A DNA stretch of 64,000 nt from Actinobaculum massiliense (GCF_001457435.1 NZ_LN881716.1:248001-312000), one strand, 5' to 3'; numbered from the stretch's first letter, positions 47,301-55,397 are shown. A program made the numbers and translations. The notes: generated from the sequence alone by a model not told the origin.

Positions 47301-49046
47301 GAAGCGAAGCGGCACGTACTCGCCGTTTTCGTTCTTCACCATCTTCTCGCCGCGCAGGCCGTCGGAGGCCACGCCCACGTCCCAGTGGTAGATGCCGACG
47401 CCGTCGCCATCCTCGTCAACATAGGACGCCTGGAACATTTCATCGTGGCCGGAGAAGACCGAAGCTACCTGGTACTTCTCGAAAAGCGGTTCGAGGTGAC
47501 GCATGGGCGTACCCGGCTGCAAATCGGAGAACTCGTGACCCATGGTGGTGCCGTGCGTACCGTTCGAGTAGGCCACGTGGTGGTACTGCACCACGATGGT
47601 CTGACCCTTGGAACGGGCATCCTTGAGCTGGGCTTCGAGCCACTTGTACTGATCCGAACCGGGCATGAAGTCCGGCTGATCAACCGAGTTCGGGTCCTGG
47701 CCTTCGCCCCACCAACCGGATTCAACCGTTTTCGGGAAGTCGCGGCGGATCTCCTCCATGGTGAACTGGTTCTGGGTGTCGGTGCCGAGCTGTTCCTCGG
47801 TAATATTCGCGTCATTGCCCTTCATATCCGCGGGAGCGGGCAAGGGCTGGTAGTTCGGATCGCCCTTTTGCTTCTTCGCCTCCGCCGACTCGGGCGACTG
47901 ATCCGGCTGACCATTCGTCGAGTCGAGCGAGATGAAGGTGATCGGGCCGTAATCGGTGCGATGGTAAGCATCGCGCGCATCGGCGTTATCCGAACCATGG
48001 GTATCGAAAACCTGGTTGTAGGCGGCGCGGGCGCGGATCACGGAGGTGCGATCGTCCGGGGTGCCGTAACCGTAAACCTCGTGGTTGCCCAAGGAGGTAA
48101 TTACCGGGATGGAATCGAGCGGGTGGCCCTTATCGCCTGCGAAGTAGCGGAACCATTCATCCCAATGCGTCTGCGAGGAGGCGCGCTCGGCGATATCGCC
48201 TGGGAGCAGCAGCAGATCCGGATCAGCATCGGCAATAGCGGCGTTGTTGATCTCCTGCGCCTGATCCTCGGTGAGGGCGTAGTTCACGGCATACTTGCCG
48301 TTACGGGTGCTACCACCGAACTTCTCATCCCAGGTGGAACCCTCGCCCGGGCGATCCTCGGAACCTTCAGCGAGGTTGAGCGTCTGCTCCCACTCGCGGT
48401 AGGTCACGCGGCCAATCGGATCGGTTTCCGTATCCGAGAAAGCAATAATGTGAATCGGCTTGGTGAGCTTGGAGCCCGCCGCCGGAAGCGTCGAGAAGTC
48501 CGCGGCGTGCTCGTAGCCATCAACTTCCACCTTGTACTGGTAGGTGGAATCAGCCGTCAAACCGTCGAGATCAATCGAGTACTTGAAGGGCTTATCGGCA
48601 CGAATCCACGCACCTTGCGCAACCTTGAGGGCCTTCTTACGGGTGAGGTCGCCCTGCGTGAGTTCGTAGTCCTGGTAATCATTGACGGGGTTGTGAACGC
48701 CCTTGACGGTCTTAACCAAACCGGTAGGGGGCAGGCCCGGGCCGGTTACCGTCAGCTTCGCGTCATGTCCGAGCTCGGTGAACCAATTGATTGTGATGCC
48801 CGTATCGGACGGCCGCTGCAAGTACGGCAACACGCGGAATCCAGGCCGCGGGTCGAGCGGAACGGTCTTGCCGTCCACCACCGTCGGATTGTCATTCGTT
48901 GACGCGAGAGCCGGCGAGTAAATACCCGGCGTCGGCACTTCGTCAGCGAGGGCACCGGAGGGTAGGCTCACCACGCCGAGCGGCGCGAGAGCAAGCGCCA
49001 CCAAGGCGCAAAGTCCCTTCTTCGGTGATCTCATTTTCTTCTCCAT
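44382..49046 (-). CDS. Secreted tandem metallophosphoesterase with LamG and FG-GAP-like repeats
   Basis: 1554 residues, exported. Signal peptide at 1-35 (hydrophobic core, ALADE cleavage region). A purple-acid-phosphatase-like Fn3 domain covers about 55-190. The first phosphoesterase domain (about 195-640) has FSDTETD, LLPGDIAE, SLGNHEVYG and SGHDEMF. The second (about 695-960) is canonical: LPDTQFYS, HLGDVVDQ, AGNHDVG and FNGHHHGAT. A LamG/concanavalin-like domain spans about 1115-1320. Five units of about 45 residues with DFDGDGVDT Ca-binding-type loops close the protein. There is no LPXTG anchor, so the repeats may hold it to the surface. It probably releases phosphate from extracellular nucleotides or esters. 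Confidence 0.88.
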   Translation of the reverse strand: MEKKMRSPKKGLCALVALALAPLGVVSLPSGALADEVPTPGIYSPALASTNDNPTVVDGKTVPLDPRPGFRVLPYLQRPSDTGITINWFTELGHDAKLTVTGPGLPPTGLVKTVKGVHNPVNDYQDYELTQGDLTRKKALKVAQGAWIRADKPFKYSIDLDGLTADSTYQYKVEVDGYEHAADFSTLPAAGSKLTKPIHIIAFSDTETDPIGRVTYREWEQTLNLAEGSEDRPGEGSTWDEKFGGSTRNGKYAVNYALTEDQAQEINNAAIADADPDLLLLPGDIAERASSQTHWDEWFRYFAGDKGHPLDSIPVITSLGNHEVYGYGTPDDRTSVIRARAAYNQVFDTHGSDNADARDAYHRTDYGPITFISLDSTNGQPDQSPESAEAKKQKGDPNYQPLPAPADMKGNDANITEEQLGTDTQNQFTMEEIRRDFPKTVESGWWGEGQDPNSVDQPDFMPGSDQYKWLEAQLKDARSKGQTIVVQYHHVAYSNGTHGTTMGHEFSDLQPGTPMRHLEPLFEKYQVASVFSGHDEMFQASYVDEDGDGVGIYHWDVGVASDGLRGEKMVKNENGEYVPLRFNSHSIWMAQADEPEMWKTNKNGVKHLVSGGKHYGHLDIKIAPYEGQPLASGKMPAATMVMTPISLFPVLDDNYDLDHVERRVLESGIQTVYLDENGAPLPVKAADDDDTDQGEGVNRFSMAVLPDTQFYSRYSTESSGNQFGAMYGSEPYDSQTQWIVDNADALGLKLTMHLGDVVDQVNHDDQWAIASKAMKKLEAAGQPYSILAGNHDVGRTAEEEGLSADYTIYKNIFSSERAAKNSTFIERDPSGAHEAHLVNVDGTQFLVLNLSWAADAKAFEWAQGILDRYKTTPTILNSHQLINVEGDGVTPLRTDFGEKVWNELIKNNDQVFLTFNGHHHGATKWERTNEFGHPVYQVLMDYQMAYMGGNGYMGVVEFDLANGKIHQTTFSPWVPQKPKDTLVPDDQAKLTGDNQTFTIDFDFAARFPELKIGQKPATEKSATEQLNAWLDTFEEPSAKDTQPAQDADDYQKVEGAVAHWKMPTDLTEGQTVPVGYEIEDATDPANNFTRAPLNEGSVTNAQESDVTWTANHHPLSANSGAMCFSGAGRDDNNASYFMTAEGAPINAETFPNGFTFETFVSISSEFDNENNAWMQWLTRDGQRQNIKGYAGTEGEEPPFAWAFSNLAEVQFSFTDGQNPPAESSAWSGEIVKRDQWMHLVVVNDPETKTATMYVDGVPVLRNSTDVVGVGTEGLPWVLGAGSYAGQRQSGFVGCIGETRLVDHPIAQSQWLTARASDVPAPEPTPEPTWPQVGNVYVRDSLSTGVANSIFGYGDTGEDVFFGDWDGDGVATPGVKRGNAFLLRKQNTPGVADIVFTYGNPTDSFVVGDFDGDGVDTIAVQRGNKFFVKNSLKTGKADFDFMYGDSNDVAIAGDFDGDDVDTIAVQRGNKFFVKNSLKTGKADFDFMYGDSNDVAIAGDFDGDGVDTIAVQRGNKFFVKNSLKTGKADFSFAYGDNGDFGSIAIFGKGVGVAISR
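44463..44867. repeat. 135-bp tandem repeats at the 3' end of the phosphoesterase gene
   Basis: Units begin at 44463, 44598 and 44733, each 135 bases (45 residues). The first two are nearly identical, differing mainly at Gly/Asp in the DFDGDxVDT loop; the third diverges after about 100 bases. Two older, more divergent units lie upstream in the gene. Confidence 0.92.
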
Positions 49047-49191
49047 TTTTCTTTGAGTGAGATGTGTTGTCAGGAATGAGATGCGCGCCGACGTGGAAGA
49101 CGCAAGAACGATGCAAACGCCCTACGCGGAAACGCATGGTGAACCTACGGCGCACATGTGAACACGCTGTAAATTCCCGGAGAAGAGTTGG

Positions 49192-49206
49192 CGATAATCG
49201 TTATCG
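49192..49206. promoter_or_regulatory. Fur/Zur-like palindrome upstream of the phosphoesterase gene
   Basis: CGATAA-TCG-TTATCG is perfectly symmetric. Its core GATAATCGTTATC differs by one base from the 13-bp core of the classical Fur box. It lies about 146 bases upstream of the phosphoesterase start codon. A metal-responsive Fur-family regulator is an inference. Confidence 0.45.
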
Positions 49207-49292
49207 ACTAGACTCGCGCCACGCCAGAACGGCTGAAATAAACGCATTCCGCGCCGGTCGAACACGAATGTGAGATACGTCGGAGGGATTAA

Positions 49293-49331
49293 AAACGGCG
49301 GCGCCCCCGATTCCTCGGGGGCACCGCCGTT
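49293..49331 (-). terminator. Rho-independent terminator after tig
   Basis: Stem AACGGCGG(C)GCCCCCGA with its complement around a TTCC loop, followed on the minus strand by TTTTTAAT. About 36 bases after the tig stop. Confidence 0.85.
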
Positions 49332-49366
49332 GGGCGCGTATTAGACGCGCGACTGATAAGAAGCGC

Positions 49367-51001
49367 TTAGATAAGCTTCTCCAACTTGGAAATAAGAGAC
49401 TTGCGGGCCTTACCCGCCTTCTCGGCATTGAGAACGCGCTGGACCTCGGCGCTGTCCTTGCCCTCGACGTACTCCATCACATCGTCGATCTTCAAACCGC
49501 TCGGATCGAAATCGCCATCTTCGGCCCCGGCGGCTTCATCAGCCGAATCCGCGGACTCTGCCGACTCAGCGGATTCTGCCGACTCAGCAGAATCAGCCGA
49601 CTCCGGAGACTCTGCGCCCTCGGCCTTCTTAGCCGACTTCTTAGCGGCCGGCTTGCTGGCGGCCTTCTTCGGGGCGGGCCGCTTGGGCTCCTGCGAGAAG
49701 TCCGGATCGTCGTTCTCCTCTTCCGGCTTCTCACCAACCACAGCCACGACGTCAACATCATTGCCCTCGGTGTCCTTCACCTGCGCCAAGCGGAGGGCGG
49801 AAACGAGGCCCTTGCCGCGCGCAAGCTCGCCGGAGAAGGCCGAAATCTGGCCGGTCTGCACGGCCGCCGAAATAAACTGGTTGGGATCCATGCCGTAAAG
49901 CTGCGCCTGCTGCACCAGGAAGTTGAACAGCTCGTCCTGCTGGACGGAAACGCCGAACTTCTCAGCCAGAACGTCAAGCATGAGCTGATCCTTCAGGCTA
50001 GAGGTGATCTCCTCGCGCACCTCGGCACCGTGGGCGTCGTCCTCATCCTTGCCCTCGGACTGCAGGTGCTGGCGAACCTGCTCGTCGATAATGGAGTCCG
50101 AAAGCGGCACCTCAACCGAATCCCGCAACTGCTCAATGAGCTTGGTGCGAGCCTGGGCGATCTGCTTTTCGCCGGCTTCCTTCTCCGACTTTTCACGCAG
50201 AGAGGCCCGCAACTCCTCGAGGGTATCGAATTCGGAGGCCATCTCGGCAAAGTCGTCGTCGGCCTCGGGAAGCTCCATCTCCTGGACCTTCTCAACCGTC
50301 ACGGAAACTTCCGCTTCTTCGCCGGCGTGATCGCCGCCCACCAGTGCGGAGGTGAAGTTCGCTTCTTCGCCGGCGGACTTGCCAGTGACCGCCTCGTCAA
50401 GGCCGTCAATCATGTTGCCGGCGCCAATCCGGTAGGAAACACCGGAAGCGGTATCAATCTCTTCGCCGTCGATCACGGCAGAAAGGTCGATCGTGACGTA
50501 GTCACCTTCGGCTGCAGCGCGCTCAACCGTCTTCAGGGAGCCGAAACGCTCGCGCAACTCGGTCAGAGCCTTTTCGACATCGTCGTCGGACACCGCCACC
50601 GGATCGACTTCAATCTTCAGATCCTTGGGGTTGGGAATAATGATTTCGGGGCGCACATCAACGGTCACGTCGAAAGCCAGCGGGCCTTCTTCGCCGCGCT
50701 CCACCGGCATCTCGCGAACGTCAACCTCGGGGCGACCGAGCGGGGAAAGCTCATGCTCTTCCAGAGCCGAGGTGTAGTAATCGTCCATCGAATCGTTGAC
50801 GGCCTGCTCCACGATCGCGCCGCGGCCAATCTGCGCCTCCAGCACTCGCGCCGGCACGTGCCCGCGACGGAAGCCCGGGATCTGCACCTGGGTCGCGATC
50901 TTCTTAGCGGCCTTGTCGATTTCCGGCTGCAGTTCTTCGTAAGGTACCTCGATGCTCACCTTCGCGCGGGTGGCTTCGAGCAGTTCGTAGGAGCTCTTCA
51001 C
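49367..51001 (-). CDS. tig: Trigger factor
   Basis: Ribosome-associated chaperone and peptidyl-prolyl isomerase. 544 residues, about 100 longer than usual. Ribosome-binding GFRRGHVPARVLE near residue 43, PPIase domain with DYVTIDLSAVIDG, then the arms of the C-domain. After about 430 it becomes low complexity: Lys/Ala-rich, then Ser-Ala-Glu repeats, ending in a compact helical module (IDDVMEYVEGKDSAEVQRVL...KSLISKLEKLI). A similar ending occurs in other actinobacterial proteins. Ends in a clear terminator. Confidence 0.95.
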   Translation of the reverse strand: MKSSYELLEATRAKVSIEVPYEELQPEIDKAAKKIATQVQIPGFRRGHVPARVLEAQIGRGAIVEQAVNDSMDDYYTSALEEHELSPLGRPEVDVREMPVERGEEGPLAFDVTVDVRPEIIIPNPKDLKIEVDPVAVSDDDVEKALTELRERFGSLKTVERAAAEGDYVTIDLSAVIDGEEIDTASGVSYRIGAGNMIDGLDEAVTGKSAGEEANFTSALVGGDHAGEEAEVSVTVEKVQEMELPEADDDFAEMASEFDTLEELRASLREKSEKEAGEKQIAQARTKLIEQLRDSVEVPLSDSIIDEQVRQHLQSEGKDEDDAHGAEVREEITSSLKDQLMLDVLAEKFGVSVQQDELFNFLVQQAQLYGMDPNQFISAAVQTGQISAFSGELARGKGLVSALRLAQVKDTEGNDVDVVAVVGEKPEEENDDPDFSQEPKRPAPKKAASKPAAKKSAKKAEGAESPESADSAESAESAESAESADSADEAAGAEDGDFDPSGLKIDDVMEYVEGKDSAEVQRVLNAEKAGKARKSLISKLEKLI

Positions 51002-51306
51002 TATTTCTCCATGTTCTAGGTCTTAAGGGCAATTCGCCCGACTTGAAAGGCACGCGGCCCACTTACAGGCCCAAAACGCGCATTGCGTTTAGGCATACCG
51101 GCTAATTCTAAGCCAAATCTGCCTTTTCGCGCTTGTGGGTAGCCTTACGCTTTCAGTGGAGCGCGTTACTTAAGGCGCGCGAGGCGCATAAGCGACGACG
51201 CCGACTCTCTCGGCCGCGGTCGCGCCCCGGCAACCACCGCGGGCCTGGTAACCATCTCAGGCCCGCCGGGCCCGGCCCGATCAGGCAAACCGCGCCCGCC
51301 GCTTGC
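51002..51306. other. Intergenic region upstream of tig
   Basis: No gene seen. The minus strand carries TAGAAT near 51103-51108, a possible tig -10 without a convincing -35. The rest (about 51180-51290) is GC-rich sequence without obvious structure. Confidence 0.4.
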
Positions 51307-51954
51307 TCACACCTCGAGCATCTTCCGCCATTTCTCGCGGGTCAATGCCCGCACAACGGCGTCGTCGTCACCACCTCCGGCAACGGAAGCATCTGCGTAA
51401 TGAATACCCGTATCCTTTAACCCAATTTTTTCCATCACCCGCAGGCTCGCACCATTCGCCGACGCCGCAAACCCGCCAATCACGTCTAGACGCTCCACGC
51501 CCAGCAAATAGTCGCGGACTTTAGACGCCGCCTCGGTGGCCAGACCCATCCCCCACACGCGCCGATCAAGGCACCAGGCGAGTTGCCACTCAATTTCCTG
51601 CCCCTCGTACACCGCAGGTTTCCCATCCGGCTGCGGGGCGGGGGTCGCTCCCACAAAGCCCACCAAATCTCCCGCCTTGAGGAGGATCTCCCCGCGATCC
51701 CGCAGCGAGTACTTGAGCCGCGCCGCCCACAAGCCGAAGCCGCGCTCCACCAGGTCAGCCTGGAACATTGCAACCTCGCGGGCCGCGCGCTCCGCCGAAA
51801 TTGTTTCGCCTATAAACTCTCGGGCCTTTTCATCGGCATTAATTGCCGCCCAAGCCTCGGCATCCTCGCGGCGCCAGCCAGTAAGAAAGAGGTGGCGGGT
51901 TTCAATTTCGATAACGTCATCAAGACGCGCAAATGGATCGCTCATGTGCGCCAT
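51307..51954 (-). CDS. GNAT family acetyltransferase (RimJ/RimL-like)
   Basis: N-acetyltransferase of the ribosomal-protein-alanine type. 215 residues: IETRHLFLTGWRREDAEAWAAINAD opening strand, EIEWQLAWCLDRRVWGMGLATEA (acetyl-CoA loop), and ASANGASLRVMEKIGLKDTG. The start at 51954 has GGTGAG ahead; an ATG three codons later is also possible. Substrate unknown. Stands alone between tig and the DUF2975 pair. Confidence 0.85.
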   Translation of the reverse strand: MAHMSDPFARLDDVIEIETRHLFLTGWRREDAEAWAAINADEKAREFIGETISAERAAREVAMFQADLVERGFGLWAARLKYSLRDRGEILLKAGDLVGFVGATPAPQPDGKPAVYEGQEIEWQLAWCLDRRVWGMGLATEAASKVRDYLLGVERLDVIGGFAASANGASLRVMEKIGLKDTGIHYADASVAGGGDDDAVVRALTREKWRKMLEV

Positions 51955-52081
51955 TGTCTCACCACGGCGAAGGGGCGGCCACCGGGCAGGCGCTGCGGCC
52001 GGCAGGCGCTATCCCGGCAATCTATAGCGCCCGCAAACTCTCGCGCCAGGCTAGCGCCACCGCCGGGCAAGCGCGAACTAC

Positions 52082-52110
52082 TTGACATCCGAATATCGTT
52101 ATTCGATACT
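52082..52110 (+). promoter_or_regulatory. Promoter of DUF2975/Xre pair, apparently leaderless
   Basis: TTGACA (52082-52087), exactly 17 bases, GATACT (52105-52110). The start codon begins at 52117, where transcription itself is expected to start, and there is no ribosome site between. An inverted repeat TATCG-TTATT-CGATA (52094-52108) overlaps the -10 and is a candidate operator for the Xre protein encoded downstream. Confidence 0.8.
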
Positions 52111-52116
52111 TTAGGC

Positions 52117-52581
52117 ATGAATCGGATCACAGTTTTCGCCATTAAGCTCCTGCTGGCCGCCTGCACGCTGGGAACTGTCCTCGCGGCTATGCTCACGCCC
52201 TGGTTAGTGGATGCCATTCTCGCGGAAGCCCCAGAAAATGGCTCTTTCCGCTGGCCTTTCACCATTGGCGCATGGATTTGCGCAATTTGCCTGATTTCCC
52301 TCATTACCGCGATCTGGCGCATGACGGATTTTGCGGAGAGCTTTACCAAGGCGCCAGAGGGCTGGATCAACGTTGCGATTAAGGCAATCAGCGTCGCATT
52401 GGTGGTCATGTTGATTCTGTTCGCCTGGACGCTTTTCTTGCCCGCGCAGCACTTCGGGGTTTCGCTGGTGGGTATTGCCGCCATCATTGTGGTTGCGCTG
52501 GGAGATTTGCTCGCCATCGTATTGCGAGATTTGCTCCACCGCGCCGTCACGATGGAGCACGAGCTCTCCGAGGTTATCTAA
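52117..52581 (+). CDS. DUF2975 family membrane protein
   Basis: 154 residues with four predicted transmembrane helices (about 8-30, 45-67, 85-107, 113-135), matching the DUF2975 family. The frame is open far upstream, but the promoter position and the hydrophobic MNRITVFAIKLLLAACTLG start fix the N-terminus at 52117. Its stop overlaps the next ATG (TAATG). DUF2975 genes are usually followed by a YozG-like Xre regulator, as here. Function unknown. Confidence 0.88.
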   Translation: MNRITVFAIKLLLAACTLGTVLAAMLTPWLVDAILAEAPENGSFRWPFTIGAWICAICLISLITAIWRMTDFAESFTKAPEGWINVAIKAISVALVVMLILFAWTLFLPAQHFGVSLVGIAAIIVVALGDLLAIVLRDLLHRAVTMEHELSEVI

Positions 52582-52826
52582 TGGCGATCCGCATTTCCCT
52601 CGATGAAGTCATGGAGCGAAGCGGGGTGAGCGTGAGCGGCCTGGCCGAGCGCATTGGCATTACCGCCGCCAACCTCTCTATTTTGAAGAACAACCGCGCT
52701 CGGGCGGTGCGCTTCTCTACTCTCTCGGCAATTTGCCGCGAGCTCGGTTGCCAACCGGGCGACCTGTTACGTTTCGTCCCCGACGCCGAGGGCCCGCAGG
52801 TCGGCGGCGCCGAGGACGGCGATTAG
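52581..52826 (+). CDS. Xre/YozG-type helix-turn-helix regulator
   Basis: 81-residue DNA-binding protein. HTH: MERSGVSVSGLAERIGITAANLSILKNNRARAVRFSTLSAICRELGCQPGDLL, the compact Cro-like fold of YozG proteins. Translationally coupled to DUF2975; probably autoregulates the pair through the inverted repeat in the promoter. Confidence 0.92.
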   Translation: MAIRISLDEVMERSGVSVSGLAERIGITAANLSILKNNRARAVRFSTLSAICRELGCQPGDLLRFVPDAEGPQVGGAEDGD

Positions 52827-52858
52827 AAAACGCTAGTGGCGCTAGCCAGTAGCTCGGA

Positions 52859-53911
52859 CTAGTGAATAAGCACCTTCAACGCATCGTGCTCAGCCGCGTG
52901 CGAGAACACCTCGTAGGCTTCGTCGAACTGATCGAAGCTGAACTCGTGCGTTACGAACTTATCGGCCGGAAGCTTCTTCGCCTCGACCATCTTCAAGAGC
53001 ATGCCGAGGGTATTGGTGTTCACCAAGCCCGTCGTCAGCTTCACATTGTGGATCCACATCTTGTCGATGGGGAACTCGACCGGCTTGCCGTGCACGCCCA
53101 TATTCGCCACCGCGCCGCCGGGGCGAACGATGTCCAGGCAGGCCTGGAAGGTTGCCGGCACGCCAACGGCCTCGATTGCCACGTCCACACCCAGTCCGTC
53201 AGTTAGCTCCAGAACCTTTTCCTGCCAGCCTTCCTGGCTATTGTTCACGGTGTCCGTTGCACCGAACTGCTTAGCGCGCGCCAGGCGCGCGTCGTCGAGG
53301 TCGATCGAAATCGTCCGCGACGGTCCGTAGAGCTGCGAGGTCATGACGGTGGAGAGGCCGACGGGTCCCGCGCCGACGACGGCGACGACGTCGCCCGGCT
53401 TCACGCCACCCGACTGCACACCGATCTCGAAACCGGTGGGGAGGATATCGGAAAGGAGGATGCCTTCGGCGTCGCTCACCGATTCGGGGATTTTGTAAAC
53501 CGAGTTCTCCGCAAAGGGCACGCGGCAGTATTCAGCTTGCGTGCCGTCAATCATGTAGCCGAAGATCCAGCCGATTCCTTCAGCGCCTTCCGCGGCGAGG
53601 CAGTGCGAGTACATACCGATTCGGCAGTATTTACACTTTCCGCAGGAGGAAACACAGGAGAGGATGACCCGATCCCCGGGCTCCAAATTGGTAACGGAGG
53701 CGCCTACTTCCTCAACGATTCCAATACCTTCGTGGCCGAGGATGCGAGGTGTCTGAACCTCGGGGGTATCACCCTTGAGAATATGAAGATCTGTGCCACA
53801 GATCGTCGTCGCGTCCATTTTTACGATGATGTCCGTTGGTTCTTGGATTTTAGGATCGGGAACCGACATCCAAGAGCGCTTCCCTGGCCCCTCGTAAACC
53901 ATTGCCTTCAT
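52859..53911 (-). CDS. Zinc-dependent alcohol dehydrogenase (medium chain)
   Basis: NAD(P)-dependent MDR oxidoreductase. 350 residues. Catalytic zinc: Cys in TTICGTDLHIL and His in GHEGIG. Structural zinc: four Cys in SCVSSCGKCKYCRIGMYSHC. Rossmann GAGPVGLSTVM at about 178. The TEYCRVPFAENSVYKIP-like region is typical of bacterial alcohol/butanediol-type enzymes; the substrate is not determined. Single-gene unit with a long upstream region (53912-54366). Confidence 0.92.
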   Translation of the reverse strand: MKAMVYEGPGKRSWMSVPDPKIQEPTDIIVKMDATTICGTDLHILKGDTPEVQTPRILGHEGIGIVEEVGASVTNLEPGDRVILSCVSSCGKCKYCRIGMYSHCLAAEGAEGIGWIFGYMIDGTQAEYCRVPFAENSVYKIPESVSDAEGILLSDILPTGFEIGVQSGGVKPGDVVAVVGAGPVGLSTVMTSQLYGPSRTISIDLDDARLARAKQFGATDTVNNSQEGWQEKVLELTDGLGVDVAIEAVGVPATFQACLDIVRPGGAVANMGVHGKPVEFPIDKMWIHNVKLTTGLVNTNTLGMLLKMVEAKKLPADKFVTHEFSFDQFDEAYEVFSHAAEHDALKVLIH

Positions 53912-54366
53912 TTTTTCTCCTTATCCGCGTCGCGGTTAGCCCGCGCCGCTCATCGTTAGGGGCGGGCCTACCCCCACTCGCAACCACGCGCATCGTTGGT
54001 GGGTCGCGTCGTAAAGTTGCCTCCCAAAACCGCACCCCTAGCTGGAGTTTTCTTCGAGGTAAGGCTTGCCCAATTTAGATGAGATATAGCGCCTCATCGA
54101 GTTCAGGCTAACGGGATGAAAGAGGCTCGGGAAAGAGACAAAGCGAAGTTTATGTTAGATAAATGATTATCTATTTGGTTTCCTAGCGCCACTCACAGTA
54201 TTGAGTGATTCAAGACGGCGAGATTTCGGCACATCCCGAAAGCCGCCGAGGCGCGCCCCACCCGAGCGTCGAAAAAGTCATTCAGGAAACCCCAAGGTTC
54301 ATTCACATAGAACGGTTCAAAGTTATCCGCGCTCCGCAGTTTGCCTACGGAATGGGCTTAAAGCAA
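53912..54366. other. Region between alcohol dehydrogenase and tRNA-Pro
   Basis: No gene I can support. Base composition drops here. Two inverted repeats stand out: GATGAG/CTCATC (54078-54098) and a perfect TAGATAA-ATGA-TTATCTA (54156-54173). The first is placed to affect dehydrogenase transcription; the second is about 245 bases from its start codon. Confidence 0.45.
54156..54173. promoter_or_regulatory. Perfect 7-4-7 palindrome
   Basis: TAGATAA-ATGA-TTATCTA. An operator-like site in an A/T-rich stretch between the alcohol dehydrogenase promoter region and tRNA-Pro. Regulator unknown. Confidence 0.45.
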
Positions 54367-54443
54367 TGGTCGGGACGGCCGGATTTGAACCGGCGACCCC
54401 CTGTACCCAAAACAGGTGCGCTACCAAGCTGCGCCACGTCCCG
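54367..54443 (-). tRNA. tRNA-Pro (UGG)
   Basis: 77 bases with encoded CCA. Acceptor stem CGGGACG/CGTCCCG, anticodon stem CCTGT/ACAGG with loop TTTGGGT (anticodon TGG), T-loop GTTCAAATCC. Discriminator A then CCA at the 3' end. Confidence 0.96.
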
Positions 54444-54636
54444 AATTGCCCGCTTCACTCAAAGCAACTATGCGGCCGAGCGCCAGGCAACTGTCTTAGT
54501 TTAGGCGAAATCGCGGCAAGCCGGGGCGTTAGCTTAATCATCGGAATCCAGCACCACTGTGGTGCACGCAACCGTGCATTCGCCGCGCCCCACCTGGTAT
54601 ATTCGTTTGGTCCCGAGCGGTTCATCGCGAGGGCTC

Positions 54637-54710
<74 letters not shown>

Positions 54711-55079
54711 AGCACTTTTCTAAGCATTCAAGCCACAAACACGCACTATGTAAACAGTGCGCGGTGTGCCAAAAATGCGAAAGTACTCAACTTGGTACAC
54801 AAACTTGCTTCCTTCTGGCCGTAAATTACGGCTTGCTAAAAGGTTTTGAACTACTTGACGGAACGCGCCCACATTTCTTCGCTTTCACGCTCACCTGGAA
54901 TCCAACGAACACGCCTCGAGTACGAGCTAAATACGCCATTGCTAAAATAATGTGGCGTCTGGTCTGCCTAGTAAACACTTCTCCAGCTTCAACCACTTGC
55001 CGTCTTTCCAGTTTTCGCTTACCACCTGGGATACTGTGAACTAGGCACACGACGTGCAACATATAAAAACGAGGATTTC
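54711..55079. other. Low-GC region downstream of tRNA-Gly
   Basis: Open frames exist on both strands, but none has a ribosome site plus a recognisable domain, so I call no gene. A -10-like TATAAA lies at about 55063, just before the small Xre-like gene. Confidence 0.45.
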
Positions 55080-55397
55080 ATGTATCACGTTCACCACCCG
55101 GGCCCAAACAAGTCTCCCGGCGCGCGTTACCAAACAAGACCGATAGCGATAGACAGCGCAGTCAGCGCCTATATCGAACAGTGCCTTCTCAATGAAGACT
55201 TTTCCCTACTCGAATTATCTAGGCGCACCGGCATAGCCTATTCGCGCCTTGCGCGTACTGTGCGAGGCACACTTTCGCTAACCCTGTCAGAACTTGACAT
55301 GATCGCTAAAGTATTTAGCCTCTCCGCCGCCGAATTAATCACGAGAGCACAAACGCTGAGCGAATATAATTACAGATCGAACGATCAGGGCCGCTAG
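55080..55397 (+). CDS. Small Xre-like DNA-binding protein
   Basis: 105 residues. The ATG has GAGG five bases upstream. A HTH is visible at about 40-75: FSLLELSRRTGIAYSRLARTVRGTLSLTLSELDMIAKVFSLSAAELI, typical of single-HTH phage- or toxin-system regulators. It lies in a low-GC stretch next to tRNA-Gly and upstream of decayed fragments, so it may be the surviving piece of a mobile element. Confidence 0.7.
   Translation: MYHVHHPGPNKSPGARYQTRPIAIDSAVSAYIEQCLLNEDFSLLELSRRTGIAYSRLARTVRGTLSLTLSELDMIAKVFSLSAAELITRAQTLSEYNYRSNDQGR

Larger units (their letters stand above)
49047..49366. other. Intergenic region upstream of the phosphoesterase gene
   Basis: No gene. It contains a 15-bp perfect palindrome at 49192-49206, the tig terminator at 49293-49331, and a GGTGAAC...GGCGCAC pair (49138 and 49149, 11 bases apart) weakly resembling half of a PhoP box. 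Confidence 0.5.

Noticed and set aside
45870-48902. Long open frames antisense to the phosphoesterase gene (441 and 536 codons)
   Set aside because: They mirror the codon pattern of the sense gene, which has a signal peptide, domains and a terminator; the antisense products lack any domain or ribosome site.
54826-55062. Small open frames on both strands downstream of tRNA-Gly
   Set aside because: No ribosome site, no domain, and the two strands overlap fully; left as non-coding.
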